From assembly GCA_002379985.1 (NCBI GenBank), contig DFVG01000031.1:1-49322 (forward strand): a DNA stretch of 49,322 nt. Direction: 5' to 3'. The position numbers and the translations under genes were made by a program. This document shows positions 33,024-41,723 of the stretch, one piece after another. The notes below the pieces were generated by a model that was not told the DNA's origin, ran no database searches, and saw nothing but the letters and a program-made list of their open reading frames with translations. Source of the stretch: Flavobacteriaceae bacterium UBA4166 (GTDB taxonomy: Bacteria; Bacteroidota; Bacteroidia; Flavobacteriales; Flavobacteriaceae). How positions within the stretch are numbered: position 1 is the first letter of the stretch; every line of letters begins with the position of its first letter.

Positions 33024-34805
33024 ATGACAGACGCTAAACGACTCTTCGACTTTCCATACTACCAATTAGAAAAGTTTCCCCAAGAAGGAGCTTTGGTCAC
33101 TAAAAAAAACGGGGTCTGGGAAAAAACCTCTACACAAGAATATATTGATAAAGCGAATGCGATAAGTCGCGGACTCATCCATTTAGGAGTGCAACCGAAT
33201 GATAAGGTGGCTTTGATTTCCATGACCAATCGAACCGAATGGAATATTTGCGATATAGGAATTCTTCAAACCGGCGCTCAAGATGTGCCAATCTATCCAA
33301 CAATATCAGAAGACGAATACGAATACGTATTAAATCATAGCGAATCGAAATTCGTTTTTGTTTCCTGTACAGAAGTGTTAGAAAAGGTCAATAAGATCAA
33401 AGCTAACGTACCTTCGTTACAGGAAGTATATTGTTTTGACGAAATTGATACTTGCAAGAATTGGGAGGAGGTCATCGCCCTTGGAGAAGAACACAAGAAT
33501 CTACAAACCGAAGTTGATAAGCGAAAAGCCGCCATTGAAGAAGATGACTTGGCTACGTTGATCTATACTTCCGGTACCACCGGTCGCCCAAAAGGGGTTA
33601 TGTTAAGCCATAAAAACATTGCTTCCAACGCAAAATATAGTGCAGAACGTCTTCCTATCGATCAAGGTAATACCAAAGCCTTGAGTTTCTTACCGGTGTG
33701 TCATATCTATGAGCGCATGTTATTGTACATGTATCAATACTGTGGGGTTAGTATTCACTTTGCGGAAAGCTTAGAAACCATTAGTGATAATCTAAAAGAG
33801 GTAAAACCTGAGGTAATGACAGCGGTTCCTCGACTCCTTGAAAAAGTATATGATAAGATCTACGCTAAAGGAGGAGACCTTACGGGTGTCAAGAAAAAAT
33901 TATTCTTCTGGGCTATCGAACTAGGTCTGGAATACGAACCTTACGGCCAGAACGGTTGGTGGTATGAGACTAAATTGAGTTTGGCTCGAAAACTTATCTT
34001 CAGTAAATGGCAGGAAGCCTTGGGTGGAAATCTTAAAGCGATTGCTTCTGGAAGTGCGGCACTACAGCCACGATTGGCACGCGTGTTCAACGCTGCAGAC
34101 ATTCCTGTTATGGAAGGGTACGGACTTACAGAAACTTCTCCCGTGGTGAGTGTGAATGATATGCGCGACGGAGGTTTCAAAATTGGGACGGTTGGAAAAC
34201 CTATTAAAGAAACCGAGGTAAAGATCGCTGAAGATGGAGAGATCTTGATCAAAGGACCACAGGTGATGATGGGCTATTACAAAGATCAAGAAAAAACCGA
34301 TGAAGTTTTAAAGAACGGTTACTTCCACACAGGGGATATTGGAGAAGTGGATAGCGACGGTTTCCTTAAAATCACAGACAGGAAAAAAGAAATGTTTAAA
34401 ACTAGTGGTGGAAAGTACGTAGCACCTCAGCTCATTGAAAACGCTATGAAACAATCGCGCTTCATTGAGCAGATCATGGTTGTGGGAGAAGGTGAGAAAA
34501 TGCCGGCCGCCTTAATTCAACCGAACTTCGAGTTTATCGAAGAATGGAGTCAGCGTAAGAACAAAGGCCTCTCTAAAGATCCTAAGGAAATGGTACAAAA
34601 CCAAACCTTGATCGACCGCATACAAAAAGAAATTGATCAGTACAATGAGCGCTTCGGAAAGTGGGAAAAGATCAAAAAATTTGAGCTCACTCCGGACGTA
34701 TGGAGCATTGAAGAAGGCCACCTCACTCCTACTATGAAATTGAAACGTAGAATTATTAAAGAAAAATATAACGACCTCTACGAACGACTGTACGAGCGCA
34801 ACTAG
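33024..34805 (+). CDS. Long-chain acyl-CoA synthetase (AMP-forming)
   Basis: The enzyme activates fatty acids to acyl-CoA through an acyl-adenylate, the entry step to beta-oxidation. The 593-residue protein has the P-loop-like motif YTSGTTGRPKG at 181-191, the adenine-binding GYGLTETSPVVS near 370, the ATP-contacting YFHTGDIGEV near 433, and the hinge region DRKKEMFKTSGGKYVAP near 455. The linker is like that of the FAA1/long-chain group rather than FadD of E. coli. The MarR-controlled beta-oxidation operon lies 3.6 kb downstream on the same strand. The T9SS BNR-repeat gene follows after 21 bp and may share its transcript. Confidence 0.93.
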   Translation: MTDAKRLFDFPYYQLEKFPQEGALVTKKNGVWEKTSTQEYIDKANAISRGLIHLGVQPNDKVALISMTNRTEWNICDIGILQTGAQDVPIYPTISEDEYEYVLNHSESKFVFVSCTEVLEKVNKIKANVPSLQEVYCFDEIDTCKNWEEVIALGEEHKNLQTEVDKRKAAIEEDDLATLIYTSGTTGRPKGVMLSHKNIASNAKYSAERLPIDQGNTKALSFLPVCHIYERMLLYMYQYCGVSIHFAESLETISDNLKEVKPEVMTAVPRLLEKVYDKIYAKGGDLTGVKKKLFFWAIELGLEYEPYGQNGWWYETKLSLARKLIFSKWQEALGGNLKAIASGSAALQPRLARVFNAADIPVMEGYGLTETSPVVSVNDMRDGGFKIGTVGKPIKETEVKIAEDGEILIKGPQVMMGYYKDQEKTDEVLKNGYFHTGDIGEVDSDGFLKITDRKKEMFKTSGGKYVAPQLIENAMKQSRFIEQIMVVGEGEKMPAALIQPNFEFIEEWSQRKNKGLSKDPKEMVQNQTLIDRIQKEIDQYNERFGKWEKIKKFELTPDVWSIEEGHLTPTMKLKRRIIKEKYNDLYERLYERN

Positions 34806-34826
34806 AAGAATCTAAATTCCTATCCC

Positions 34827-37376
34827 ATGAAAACCCAAAAGTTACTTTCCATCACTGCCATTGCTATCGGATTGTCATTCGGTTTTTATGGATTGTACAA
34901 CACATTTACCCCTTCCGTTTCAGAAGAATCCACGTCACAAGCGAATCTTTTAAAGCGATATCCGGGAGAATGGTTTTACAACGAACGGGCTTACCCAAAT
35001 AACTACATTAATCGGCAAGCTATTAAAAATGCCGAAGTACAAGTCCGCTCCATCCTAACAGAACGAGACGATGCTGGTGGTGCTTGGACACTTGCAGGCC
35101 CCCTTAACACGGGGGGACGCATTACCGATGTAGCTATTTCGCCGGATAGTGATGACATTCTCTACGTAGGCGTTGCCACCGGAGGCATTTTTAAAACCAT
35201 AGATGGCGGCTCTAATTGGACGCCGATCTTTGAAGACATGGCAAAATACTCTATTGGCGATTTGGCCATTGCTCCTTCCAACTCACAAATTATTTATGCA
35301 GGGACTGGAGAAGCAAATGCGAGCGCCAATTCGGGAGCCTTTTTTGGAGATGGAGTATATCGCTCAGATAATGCCGGCGACGATTGGCAATATGTAGGGC
35401 TCGATGGAACCGATCATATCGCAAGAATTGCGGTTGATCCTAATGATCCAGACCGATTGTTTGTTGCTGCTACCGGAAAGCTCTACGATTATAATAGCGA
35501 ACGTGGGATTTATAGAAGTACGAACGGTGGAAATGATTGGGAACAGGTCTTATTTGTAACAGATTCTACAGCGGCAATCGATGTTGCAATGCATCCGGCA
35601 AACAATGCTATAATCTTGGCAGCCATGTGGGAACGTACTCGGAAACCATGGCAGCGTGATTATGGCGGAATTACTTCTGCTATTCATCGTTCAACAGATG
35701 GCGGTGACACGTGGACACAGCTCGGCGCTGGTAACGGACTTCCTGCGCCTAATGGGGAAACAGGACGTATAGGACTTGAGTTTTCTAAGTCGGATCCAGA
35801 CATTGTGTACGCCCGGTATACGACCGATGAAATTACCAATGAATTTGATGGACTGTATAAATCTACGGACGGGGGTCAAAATTGGACCTTAGTTACCTTA
35901 AATGATCTTTTGGGAATTGATGCTAATTTTGGTTGGTACTTCGGAAATATTCGTGTGAATCCTAGCGATCCTGATGATGTTTTTATATTGGGACAATCCT
36001 TGGCGAGAACATTTAACGGGGGCGGCAGTTGGAATAGCGTAAATGGCATGCATGTAGATCATCACGCGATTGAATTCTCCCTGAATGACCCAAACTTTAT
36101 CCTAGCAGGGAATGATGGCGGTGCCTACGTTTCTACCAACGGGGGAAGCACGTGGAATAAATTCCTCAACCTCCCGATAACCCAATTCTACAATATTGAA
36201 ATAGATTTTCTGGAACCTGAAAACCGCTATGGCGGAACACAAGATAACAATACTATTAGAACCACCACTGGTGGTTTGAGTGATTGGAATTCGATTTGGG
36301 GAGGCGACGGTTTTCACGTGGTTGTAGACTACAGTGATAATAATTTTATTTATGTGGAATCTCAGTACGGAAACTTAGGAAAATCTTCTAATGGAGGAGC
36401 CACATTTCAAAATGCAACCAGCGGTATCAGCGGAAGCGATCGAAACAATTGGAATACTCCCATTGCGATCTCTCCGGTCAATCCCGAAACCATGTATTAC
36501 GGAACCCAACGTGTCTATAGCTCTAACCGAGCGAACTTCTGGACGGCTATTAGTCCGGATCTCACCGATGGCCAACATCCTAGCGGAGCCCTTGCCTATG
36601 GAACATTAACCACCATTGCAGCCTCCTACCTCACCGAAGACGTGATCTATACCGGAAGTGACGATGGGAATGTACAAGTTACTTTTGATGGCGGTTCTAA
36701 TTGGGAGAATATTAGTAACGGCCTTCCTGATTGCTATGTGACATCTATTGCGATCGCTCCTACCGATGATCAAACGGCTTATGTTACGCTTTCCGGTTAT
36801 CGAGAAAATGATCAAGCCGCGCATGTTTTTAAAACCACTGACGGAGGGCAAAATTGGACAAATATTTCTGGGAATCTGCCGGCGATTCCTGTCAATGATA
36901 TTGTGCTTTTTCCTGAGGATGATCTGCTTATCGTGGCGACCGATCTCAATGTGTGGGTGTCAAATAATGACGGAACGAGTTGGACCGTTCTTGGAGACAA
37001 CCTTCCATTAACCCTTACAAGAGACTTGAAAATTCATGAACCTACCAACACCTTGTACGCCGGAACCTTCGGAAGGTCTATTTACAGTTACGATCTTGAT
37101 GAGCTGGTTTTCAACACAGAAGATATCACAACTATTCCAGCGCTTCAACTGTATCCCAATCCAGCGCAGGATCACATCACCATCACCCATCAACTTTCTG
37201 GGGAAGCGACGGTTACGTTATTCGGACTTCAAGGACAGCGAATAAAAACGCTATACCAAGGAACATTAATTCCGGGATCGCTTGAACTTTCTTTAGGAGG
37301 CATAGCCTCCGGATTGTATTTCGTGAACTTGGAAGCTGCCGGTTCAACACGCACTCAGAAGGTGATCGTACGTTGA
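34827..37376 (+). CDS. Secreted BNR/Asp-box repeat protein with T9SS sorting domain
   Basis: This 849-residue protein has an N-terminal signal or anchor segment. A long series of beta-propeller blades follows, marked by Asp-box motifs: DGGSNWTPI, NAGDDWQYV, NGGNDWEQVL, DGGDTWTQLG, DGGQNWTLV, NGGSTWNKF, DGGSNWENI and DGGQNWTNI among others. That spacing fits two propellers, as in VPS10/sortilin-like and xyloglucanase-type folds. I see no pair of catalytic Asp residues that would make it a glycosidase with certainty. The last 80 residues form a T9SS type A domain (LYPNPAQDHITI to FVNLEAAGSTRTQKVIVR). It is likely a surface-exposed binding or scaffold protein. Confidence 0.88.
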   Translation: MKTQKLLSITAIAIGLSFGFYGLYNTFTPSVSEESTSQANLLKRYPGEWFYNERAYPNNYINRQAIKNAEVQVRSILTERDDAGGAWTLAGPLNTGGRITDVAISPDSDDILYVGVATGGIFKTIDGGSNWTPIFEDMAKYSIGDLAIAPSNSQIIYAGTGEANASANSGAFFGDGVYRSDNAGDDWQYVGLDGTDHIARIAVDPNDPDRLFVAATGKLYDYNSERGIYRSTNGGNDWEQVLFVTDSTAAIDVAMHPANNAIILAAMWERTRKPWQRDYGGITSAIHRSTDGGDTWTQLGAGNGLPAPNGETGRIGLEFSKSDPDIVYARYTTDEITNEFDGLYKSTDGGQNWTLVTLNDLLGIDANFGWYFGNIRVNPSDPDDVFILGQSLARTFNGGGSWNSVNGMHVDHHAIEFSLNDPNFILAGNDGGAYVSTNGGSTWNKFLNLPITQFYNIEIDFLEPENRYGGTQDNNTIRTTTGGLSDWNSIWGGDGFHVVVDYSDNNFIYVESQYGNLGKSSNGGATFQNATSGISGSDRNNWNTPIAISPVNPETMYYGTQRVYSSNRANFWTAISPDLTDGQHPSGALAYGTLTTIAASYLTEDVIYTGSDDGNVQVTFDGGSNWENISNGLPDCYVTSIAIAPTDDQTAYVTLSGYRENDQAAHVFKTTDGGQNWTNISGNLPAIPVNDIVLFPEDDLLIVATDLNVWVSNNDGTSWTVLGDNLPLTLTRDLKIHEPTNTLYAGTFGRSIYSYDLDELVFNTEDITTIPALQLYPNPAQDHITITHQLSGEATVTLFGLQGQRIKTLYQGTLIPGSLELSLGGIASGLYFVNLEAAGSTRTQKVIVR

Positions 37377-37437
37377 TCGATTCCGAAGTGATTAAAAAAA
37401 TACCGACCTATACGTACCATCTTAGCGCTATGAGACA

Positions 37438-38334
37438 ATGAAACCTACCGGTAGCCCGCAACAACATAGCCTTCAAAAATTTAAATGGAAACACCTGCCG
37501 TCTCTCGCAGCAACAACCTATAGGCGATGGATGGAAAAGGACCCCTTTCAATTGAGTGCGATTGTGGCGTACTACGCCATTTTATCGCTTCCCGCCCTCA
37601 TCGTTTTGATCTTGAACATTGTAGGAAGTATTTGGGGTAGAGATATTGTACAGGGAGAAATCCTTGATGAGATTACCAAGGCATTGGGGCAGCAAACGGC
37701 GGAGTCTATCCGACTCATGATGTTGGATCGAGGTGACGAAGAAACGTCCATATTTACCACTATCATTGGGATTGGCACATTACTCTACGGTGCCACAGGT
37801 GTTTTTTATCAACTACAACTGACCTTAGATAAAATTTGGAATGTAGACGAGGAGATCAAAGAAGGAATATGGACCTTTTTGAAGAATCGTGCCAAAGCCT
37901 TCGGCTTTATCTTGATCTTAGGGTTTTTGCTATTGACCAGCCTCGTCATCACAGCCGTGCTCAGTACCTTTGTGAACCGACTCACCCTTTGGTTTGGAGA
38001 TTGGGTGGAAGCGATCTTTGCCGTTGATTTTATTATTTCCCTATTCTTTATTTATTTCTTATTTGCAGTCTTATTCCGGTTCTTGCCTAGCCGACGAATT
38101 GCTTGGAAAGGAGTTCGATTAGGAGCCGCGATCACCTCCCTCCTATTTCTCATAGGAAAATATCTGTTAGCCTATTATTTTAAGACCATGGAGCCCGGCT
38201 CTACTTATGGCGCTGCAGGCAGTATTATCTTGATCATGCTTTGGGTATCCTACAGCAGTTTGTTGTTATTTTTTGGCGCGCAATTCACCAAGGTGTACTC
38301 AGATAGATACTTAACAGATCCCGCGAAAGATTAA
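37438..38334 (+). CDS. YihY/virulence factor BrkB family membrane protein
   Basis: This 298-residue inner-membrane protein belongs to the YihY/BrkB family (once wrongly called RNase BN). It has about six hydrophobic segments. The first (about residues 40-65) begins with the family motif DPFQLSAIVAYYAILSLPAL. The GIGTLLYGATGVFYQLQLTLDKIW block near residue 115 is the best conserved. The C-terminal helices include GSTYGAAGSIILIMLWVSYSSLLLFFGAQFTK. The function is not established; roles in envelope transport have been suggested for relatives. It stands between the BNR-repeat gene and the beta-oxidation operon, with no evident link to either. Confidence 0.92.
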   Translation: MKPTGSPQQHSLQKFKWKHLPSLAATTYRRWMEKDPFQLSAIVAYYAILSLPALIVLILNIVGSIWGRDIVQGEILDEITKALGQQTAESIRLMMLDRGDEETSIFTTIIGIGTLLYGATGVFYQLQLTLDKIWNVDEEIKEGIWTFLKNRAKAFGFILILGFLLLTSLVITAVLSTFVNRLTLWFGDWVEAIFAVDFIISLFFIYFLFAVLFRFLPSRRIAWKGVRLGAAITSLLFLIGKYLLAYYFKTMEPGSTYGAAGSIILIMLWVSYSSLLLFFGAQFTKVYSDRYLTDPAKD

Positions 38335-38387
38335 GATCTGCCTTACAAGAACCTTCAGGGACACCTACCCGGTATTTTTATTTTTAT

Positions 38388-38422
38388 TTACTATGCATGC
38401 ATAATAATTTTTTGTATATTTG
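38388..38422 (+). promoter_or_regulatory. marR promoter region with 20-bp near-palindrome
   Basis: The core TATGCATGCATA (38392-38403) is a perfect 12-bp palindrome. It is extended by TTA (38388-38390) and TAA (38405-38407) to a 20-bp near-palindrome with one mismatched pair. The -7 box TATATTTG is at 38415-38422, so the palindrome covers the place of the -33 element. A MarR-type dimer bound there would block RNA polymerase. Confidence 0.6.
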
Positions 38423-38445
38423 AAGGACTTAAAAACAACATTTCC

Positions 38446-38895
38446 TTGAAAGAAAAAACCATTGATTATATGTTACGTGCCACTTGGATGGCCGTCACCA
38501 AAATGTACAATGAAGAAGCAGGAAAGAAAGACAGTACCATGGCAACCGGATTTGCCCTAATAAGCATCGATCCCGATGAAGGTACACCTTCCACGGCACT
38601 CGGCCCGAAGATGGGGATGGAAGCCACGAGTCTTTCAAGAACGTTGAAGAATATGGAAGAAAAAGGATTGATAGAACGGAAACCTAATCCGTTGGATGGA
38701 CGCGGCGTGTTAATTCATTTAACACCCTTCGGAAAAGAAATGCGTGCCTTTTCAAAATCCGTCGTGCTTCGCTTCGATGAAGCTGTTTCTGAAGCCGTTT
38801 CCGAAGAAGACCTAAAAACCTTCAAACGGGTGGCACACACCATCTTAGAATTGATCAATTCAAAAAAGATTTATACCACTGAAAAAATATCATAA
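38446..38895 (+). CDS. MarR-family transcriptional regulator of the beta-oxidation operon
   Basis: This 149-residue protein has the winged-helix MarR fold. Helices span LRATWMAVTKMYNEEAG. A recognition helix lies around LGPKMGMEATSLSRTLKNMEEKGL (about 62-85), and the wing around IERKPNPLDGRGVLIHLTPFG. The start is TTG at 38446: the next ATG lies eight codons in, inside the first conserved helix, and the TTG is 23 bp after the -7 box. It is the first gene of a cluster with FadN, FadA and FadE functions. The likely role is a repressor released by acyl-CoA or fatty acid. The ligand is inferred from context. Confidence 0.9.
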   Translation: MKEKTIDYMLRATWMAVTKMYNEEAGKKDSTMATGFALISIDPDEGTPSTALGPKMGMEATSLSRTLKNMEEKGLIERKPNPLDGRGVLIHLTPFGKEMRAFSKSVVLRFDEAVSEAVSEEDLKTFKRVAHTILELINSKKIYTTEKIS

Positions 38896-38898
38896 CCT

Positions 38899-41307
38899 AT
38901 GTCAAAAAGGAGAATAGAAAAAGTAGCCGTTATCGGTTCGGGAATCATGGGAAGCGGCATCGCTTGTCATTTTGCGAACATTGGAGCAGAAGTGTTGCTG
39001 CTTGATATCGTGCCCAGAGAACTTACTGACAAAGAGAAGGCAAAAGGTCTCTCGTTGGAAGATGCTGTTGTTCGAAATCGAATTGTGAACGACTCATTAC
39101 AATCGGCGATCAAAAGCAAGCCGGCACCCCTCTACCATAAAGATTTTGCAAGTAGAATTTCCACAGGAAATCTGGAGGATGATATCGCAAAGGTCTCGGA
39201 AGCCGATTGGATCATTGAGGTAGTTGTAGAACGCCTTGACATTAAAAAACAGGTGTTCGAAAATCTCGAGAAACACAGAACGCCGGGTACCTTAATTACG
39301 TCAAACACTTCAGGAATTCCCATCCAATACATGAATGAAGGAAGAAGTGAAGATTTCCGAAAGCATTTTTGTGGAACCCACTTTTTCAATCCGCCACGCT
39401 ATTTAGATCTCTTTGAGATCATTCCGGGCCCTGATACCGATCAAGATGTCTTGGATTTCTTGAATGGATATGGTGAAAAATTCCTTGGAAAAACTTCCGT
39501 GGTTGCAAAAGACACCCCTGCATTTATTGGTAATCGTATTGGTATCTTCGGAATTCAAAGCTTGTTTCACCAAGTAAAAGAAATGGGGCTCACCGTGGAA
39601 GAGGTTGATAAACTAACGGGACCGGTTATCGGTAGGCCGAAATCTGCCACCTTCCGAACCGTTGACGTGGTAGGATTAGATACCTTGGTGCACGTGGCCA
39701 ATGGAATTTATGAAAATGTTCCAGAGGACGAAGAACACGATATTTTTCAATTGCCCGATTTCATCAACACCATGATGGAAAACGAGTGGTTAGGAAGCAA
39801 AAGCGGACAAGGATTCTACAAAAAAGTGAAGAACGATGACGGAAGTAGTAAGATCTTGGCCCTTGATCTCGATAGTATGGAGTATCGAGAAAGTAAGAAA
39901 GCAAACTTTGATACGCTTCAAAAAACGAAGTCGGTTGACGAAGTGCTCGATCGTTTTCCGATCTTAATTCAAGGAGAAGACAAAGCGGGCGAATTTTACC
40001 GTAAGAACTTTGGTGCGATGTTCGCCTATGTTTCAAAACGCATCCCCGAAATTACCGACGAACTCTACAAAATCGATGATGCCATGAAAGCCGGTTTCGG
40101 CTGGCAAAACGGTCCGTTTGAGATTTGGGATGCTGTGGGTGTAGAAAAAGGGATCGAGCTCATCAAAGCGCTGGACAAAGAACCAGCACCCTGGGTACAG
40201 GAGATGTTAGACAAAGGAATTTCTTCCTTCTACACAGTAAAAGACGGTGCCACCTACTTCTATGATATTCCGTCCAAAGAATTCACGAAGATTCCGGGGC
40301 AGGATGCCTTTATCATCCTCGATAATATCCGAGAATCCAAAGCGGTATTTCAAAATAGCGGTGTTGTGGTAGAAGATTTGGGAGACGGTATCCTCAATTG
40401 TGAATTCCGAAGTAAAATGAACAGTATTGGTGGCGATGTGCTGGCTGGAGTCAATAAAGCTATTGATCTGGCGGAAAAAGAGTACGACGGACTCGTAATC
40501 GGAAATCAAGGCAAGAATTTTTCGGTGGGTGCGAACGTTGGAATGATCTTTATGATGGCTGTCGAGCAAGAATATGACGAGCTGAACATGGCCGTGAAAT
40601 ACTTCCAAGACACCTGTATGCGATTGCGCTATTCGTCCATTCCAACAGTAGTCGCTCCTCATGGAATGTCGCTAGGAGGTGGTTGTGAAATGACCTTACA
40701 CGCTGATCGTGTGGTAGCTGCCGCCGAAAGTTATATTGGTTTGGTAGAATTTGGGGTTGGCGTTATCCCCGGAGGGGGCGGTTCCAAAGAAATGGCGCTA
40801 CGTGCTAGCGACACCTTTCAAAAGAACGATGTAGAGTTAAACCGACTTCGTGAATACTTCTTGGCCATTGGTATGGCAAAAGTATCTACTTCAGCCTACG
40901 AAGCCTATGACACGGGAATCCTTCAAAAAGGAAAGGATATTGTTGTCGTCAATAAAGATCGCCAAATCGCGACCGCCAAAGCCGTAGCACGAATGATGGC
41001 CGATCAAGGATATACAAAACCCGTGAAGCGAGAGGATGTAAAAGTACTTGGTAAACAAGCCTTAGGAATGTTCCTAGTGGGTACCGATTCTATGGAAGCC
41101 GGACACTACATCAGCGAACACGATAAAAAGATTGCGAACAAACTTGCTTGGGTAATGGCCGGTGGAGATCTTTCGGAACCCACAGAAGTAAGTGAACAAT
41201 ATTTGTTAGACCTCGAACGTGAAGCCTTCTTAAGTCTATGTGGAGAACGCAAAACCTTAGAGCGTCTGCAGCATATGATTCAGAAGAACAAACCGTTGCG
41301 GAACTAG
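38899..41307 (+). CDS. fadN: 3-hydroxyacyl-CoA dehydrogenase/enoyl-CoA hydratase (FadN type)
   Basis: This bifunctional enzyme catalyses the hydration and second oxidation steps of beta-oxidation. The 802-residue protein has the dehydrogenase first: the NAD loop VIGSGIMGSGIACHF (11-25), the SNTSGIPIQYMNE and HFFNPPRYLDLFEI motifs, and then the C-terminal dehydrogenase domains. The hydratase/crotonase domain comes last (about 490-720), with the oxyanion region HGMSLGGGCEM and GVIPGGGGSKEMALR. This order is that of B. subtilis FadN, the reverse of E. coli FadB. In B. subtilis the gene set is also fadN-fadA-fadE. It follows the marR gene by 3 bp. Confidence 0.93.
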   Translation: MSKRRIEKVAVIGSGIMGSGIACHFANIGAEVLLLDIVPRELTDKEKAKGLSLEDAVVRNRIVNDSLQSAIKSKPAPLYHKDFASRISTGNLEDDIAKVSEADWIIEVVVERLDIKKQVFENLEKHRTPGTLITSNTSGIPIQYMNEGRSEDFRKHFCGTHFFNPPRYLDLFEIIPGPDTDQDVLDFLNGYGEKFLGKTSVVAKDTPAFIGNRIGIFGIQSLFHQVKEMGLTVEEVDKLTGPVIGRPKSATFRTVDVVGLDTLVHVANGIYENVPEDEEHDIFQLPDFINTMMENEWLGSKSGQGFYKKVKNDDGSSKILALDLDSMEYRESKKANFDTLQKTKSVDEVLDRFPILIQGEDKAGEFYRKNFGAMFAYVSKRIPEITDELYKIDDAMKAGFGWQNGPFEIWDAVGVEKGIELIKALDKEPAPWVQEMLDKGISSFYTVKDGATYFYDIPSKEFTKIPGQDAFIILDNIRESKAVFQNSGVVVEDLGDGILNCEFRSKMNSIGGDVLAGVNKAIDLAEKEYDGLVIGNQGKNFSVGANVGMIFMMAVEQEYDELNMAVKYFQDTCMRLRYSSIPTVVAPHGMSLGGGCEMTLHADRVVAAAESYIGLVEFGVGVIPGGGGSKEMALRASDTFQKNDVELNRLREYFLAIGMAKVSTSAYEAYDTGILQKGKDIVVVNKDRQIATAKAVARMMADQGYTKPVKREDVKVLGKQALGMFLVGTDSMEAGHYISEHDKKIANKLAWVMAGGDLSEPTEVSEQYLLDLEREAFLSLCGERKTLERLQHMIQKNKPLRN

Positions 41308-41342
41308 AAATGAGTAGTGAGTTATGAGATTTGAGTGTTGAG
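41308..41342 (+). repeat. Five tandem nnnTGAG heptads before the four-helix-bundle gene
   Basis: Five 7-bp units, each ending TGAG, run in line (starting at 41308, 41315, 41322, 41329 and 41336). They begin right after the fadN stop codon. The same heptad pattern appears in inverted orientation at the other side of the inserted gene. Confidence 0.6.
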
Positions 41343-41716
41343 AAAATGCATAAGGTAAGAGAATTACATATTTGGAAAAAAGCAATGAATCTTGTTTCAG
41401 ATGTATATAATATGTGTGCCGACTTACCTAATGACGAAAAATATGGACTCATCTCTCAAATAAAAAGAGCAGCCGTGTCAATTCCTACAAATATTGCAGA
41501 AGGAGCAGGCAGGAATTCGAATAAAGAGTTTATTCATTTTTTATCGATAGCCAATGGTTCTTCTTACGAATTAGAAACACAATTATTGCTTTTAACGGAA
41601 TTGAAATTTTTAAAAGACAAAGACATAAATAATATTTTAAATCAATTGGTTGAGATTCAAAAAATGAATTATTCATTTCAAAAATCACTGACATCTCAAA
41701 ACTAATATCTCAATAC
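41314..41716. mobile_element. Putative four-helix-bundle gene cassette with 22-bp inverted repeats
   Basis: The left end at 41314-41335 and the right end at 41695-41716 form an imperfect inverted repeat, 18 of 22 bases matching. They enclose the four-helix-bundle gene and lie between fadN and fadA, which elsewhere are adjacent. The enclosed DNA looks more AT-rich than the flanking genes. There is no transposase, so mobility is inferred; target site duplications were not seen. Confidence 0.45.
41346..41705 (+). CDS. Four-helix-bundle protein (23S rRNA intervening-sequence family)
   Basis: This 119-residue protein matches the family first found encoded in 23S rRNA intervening sequences and later seen scattered through many bacterial genomes. 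The conserved pieces are visible: LHIWKKAMNLVSDVY, LPNDEKYGLISQIKRAAVSIPTNIAEGAGR, FIHFLSIANGSSYELETQLLL and the final helix around ILNQLVEIQKMN. Members form pentamers of four-helix bundles; no enzymatic role is known. The ATG at 41346 is preferred to the TTG five codons upstream, since that lies in the terminal repeat. It splits the beta-oxidation operon without a visible terminator, so transcription of fadA and fadE may pass through it. Confidence 0.9.
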   Translation: MHKVRELHIWKKAMNLVSDVYNMCADLPNDEKYGLISQIKRAAVSIPTNIAEGAGRNSNKEFIHFLSIANGSSYELETQLLLLTELKFLKDKDINNILNQLVEIQKMNYSFQKSLTSQN

Positions 41717-41723
41717 AAGACTT

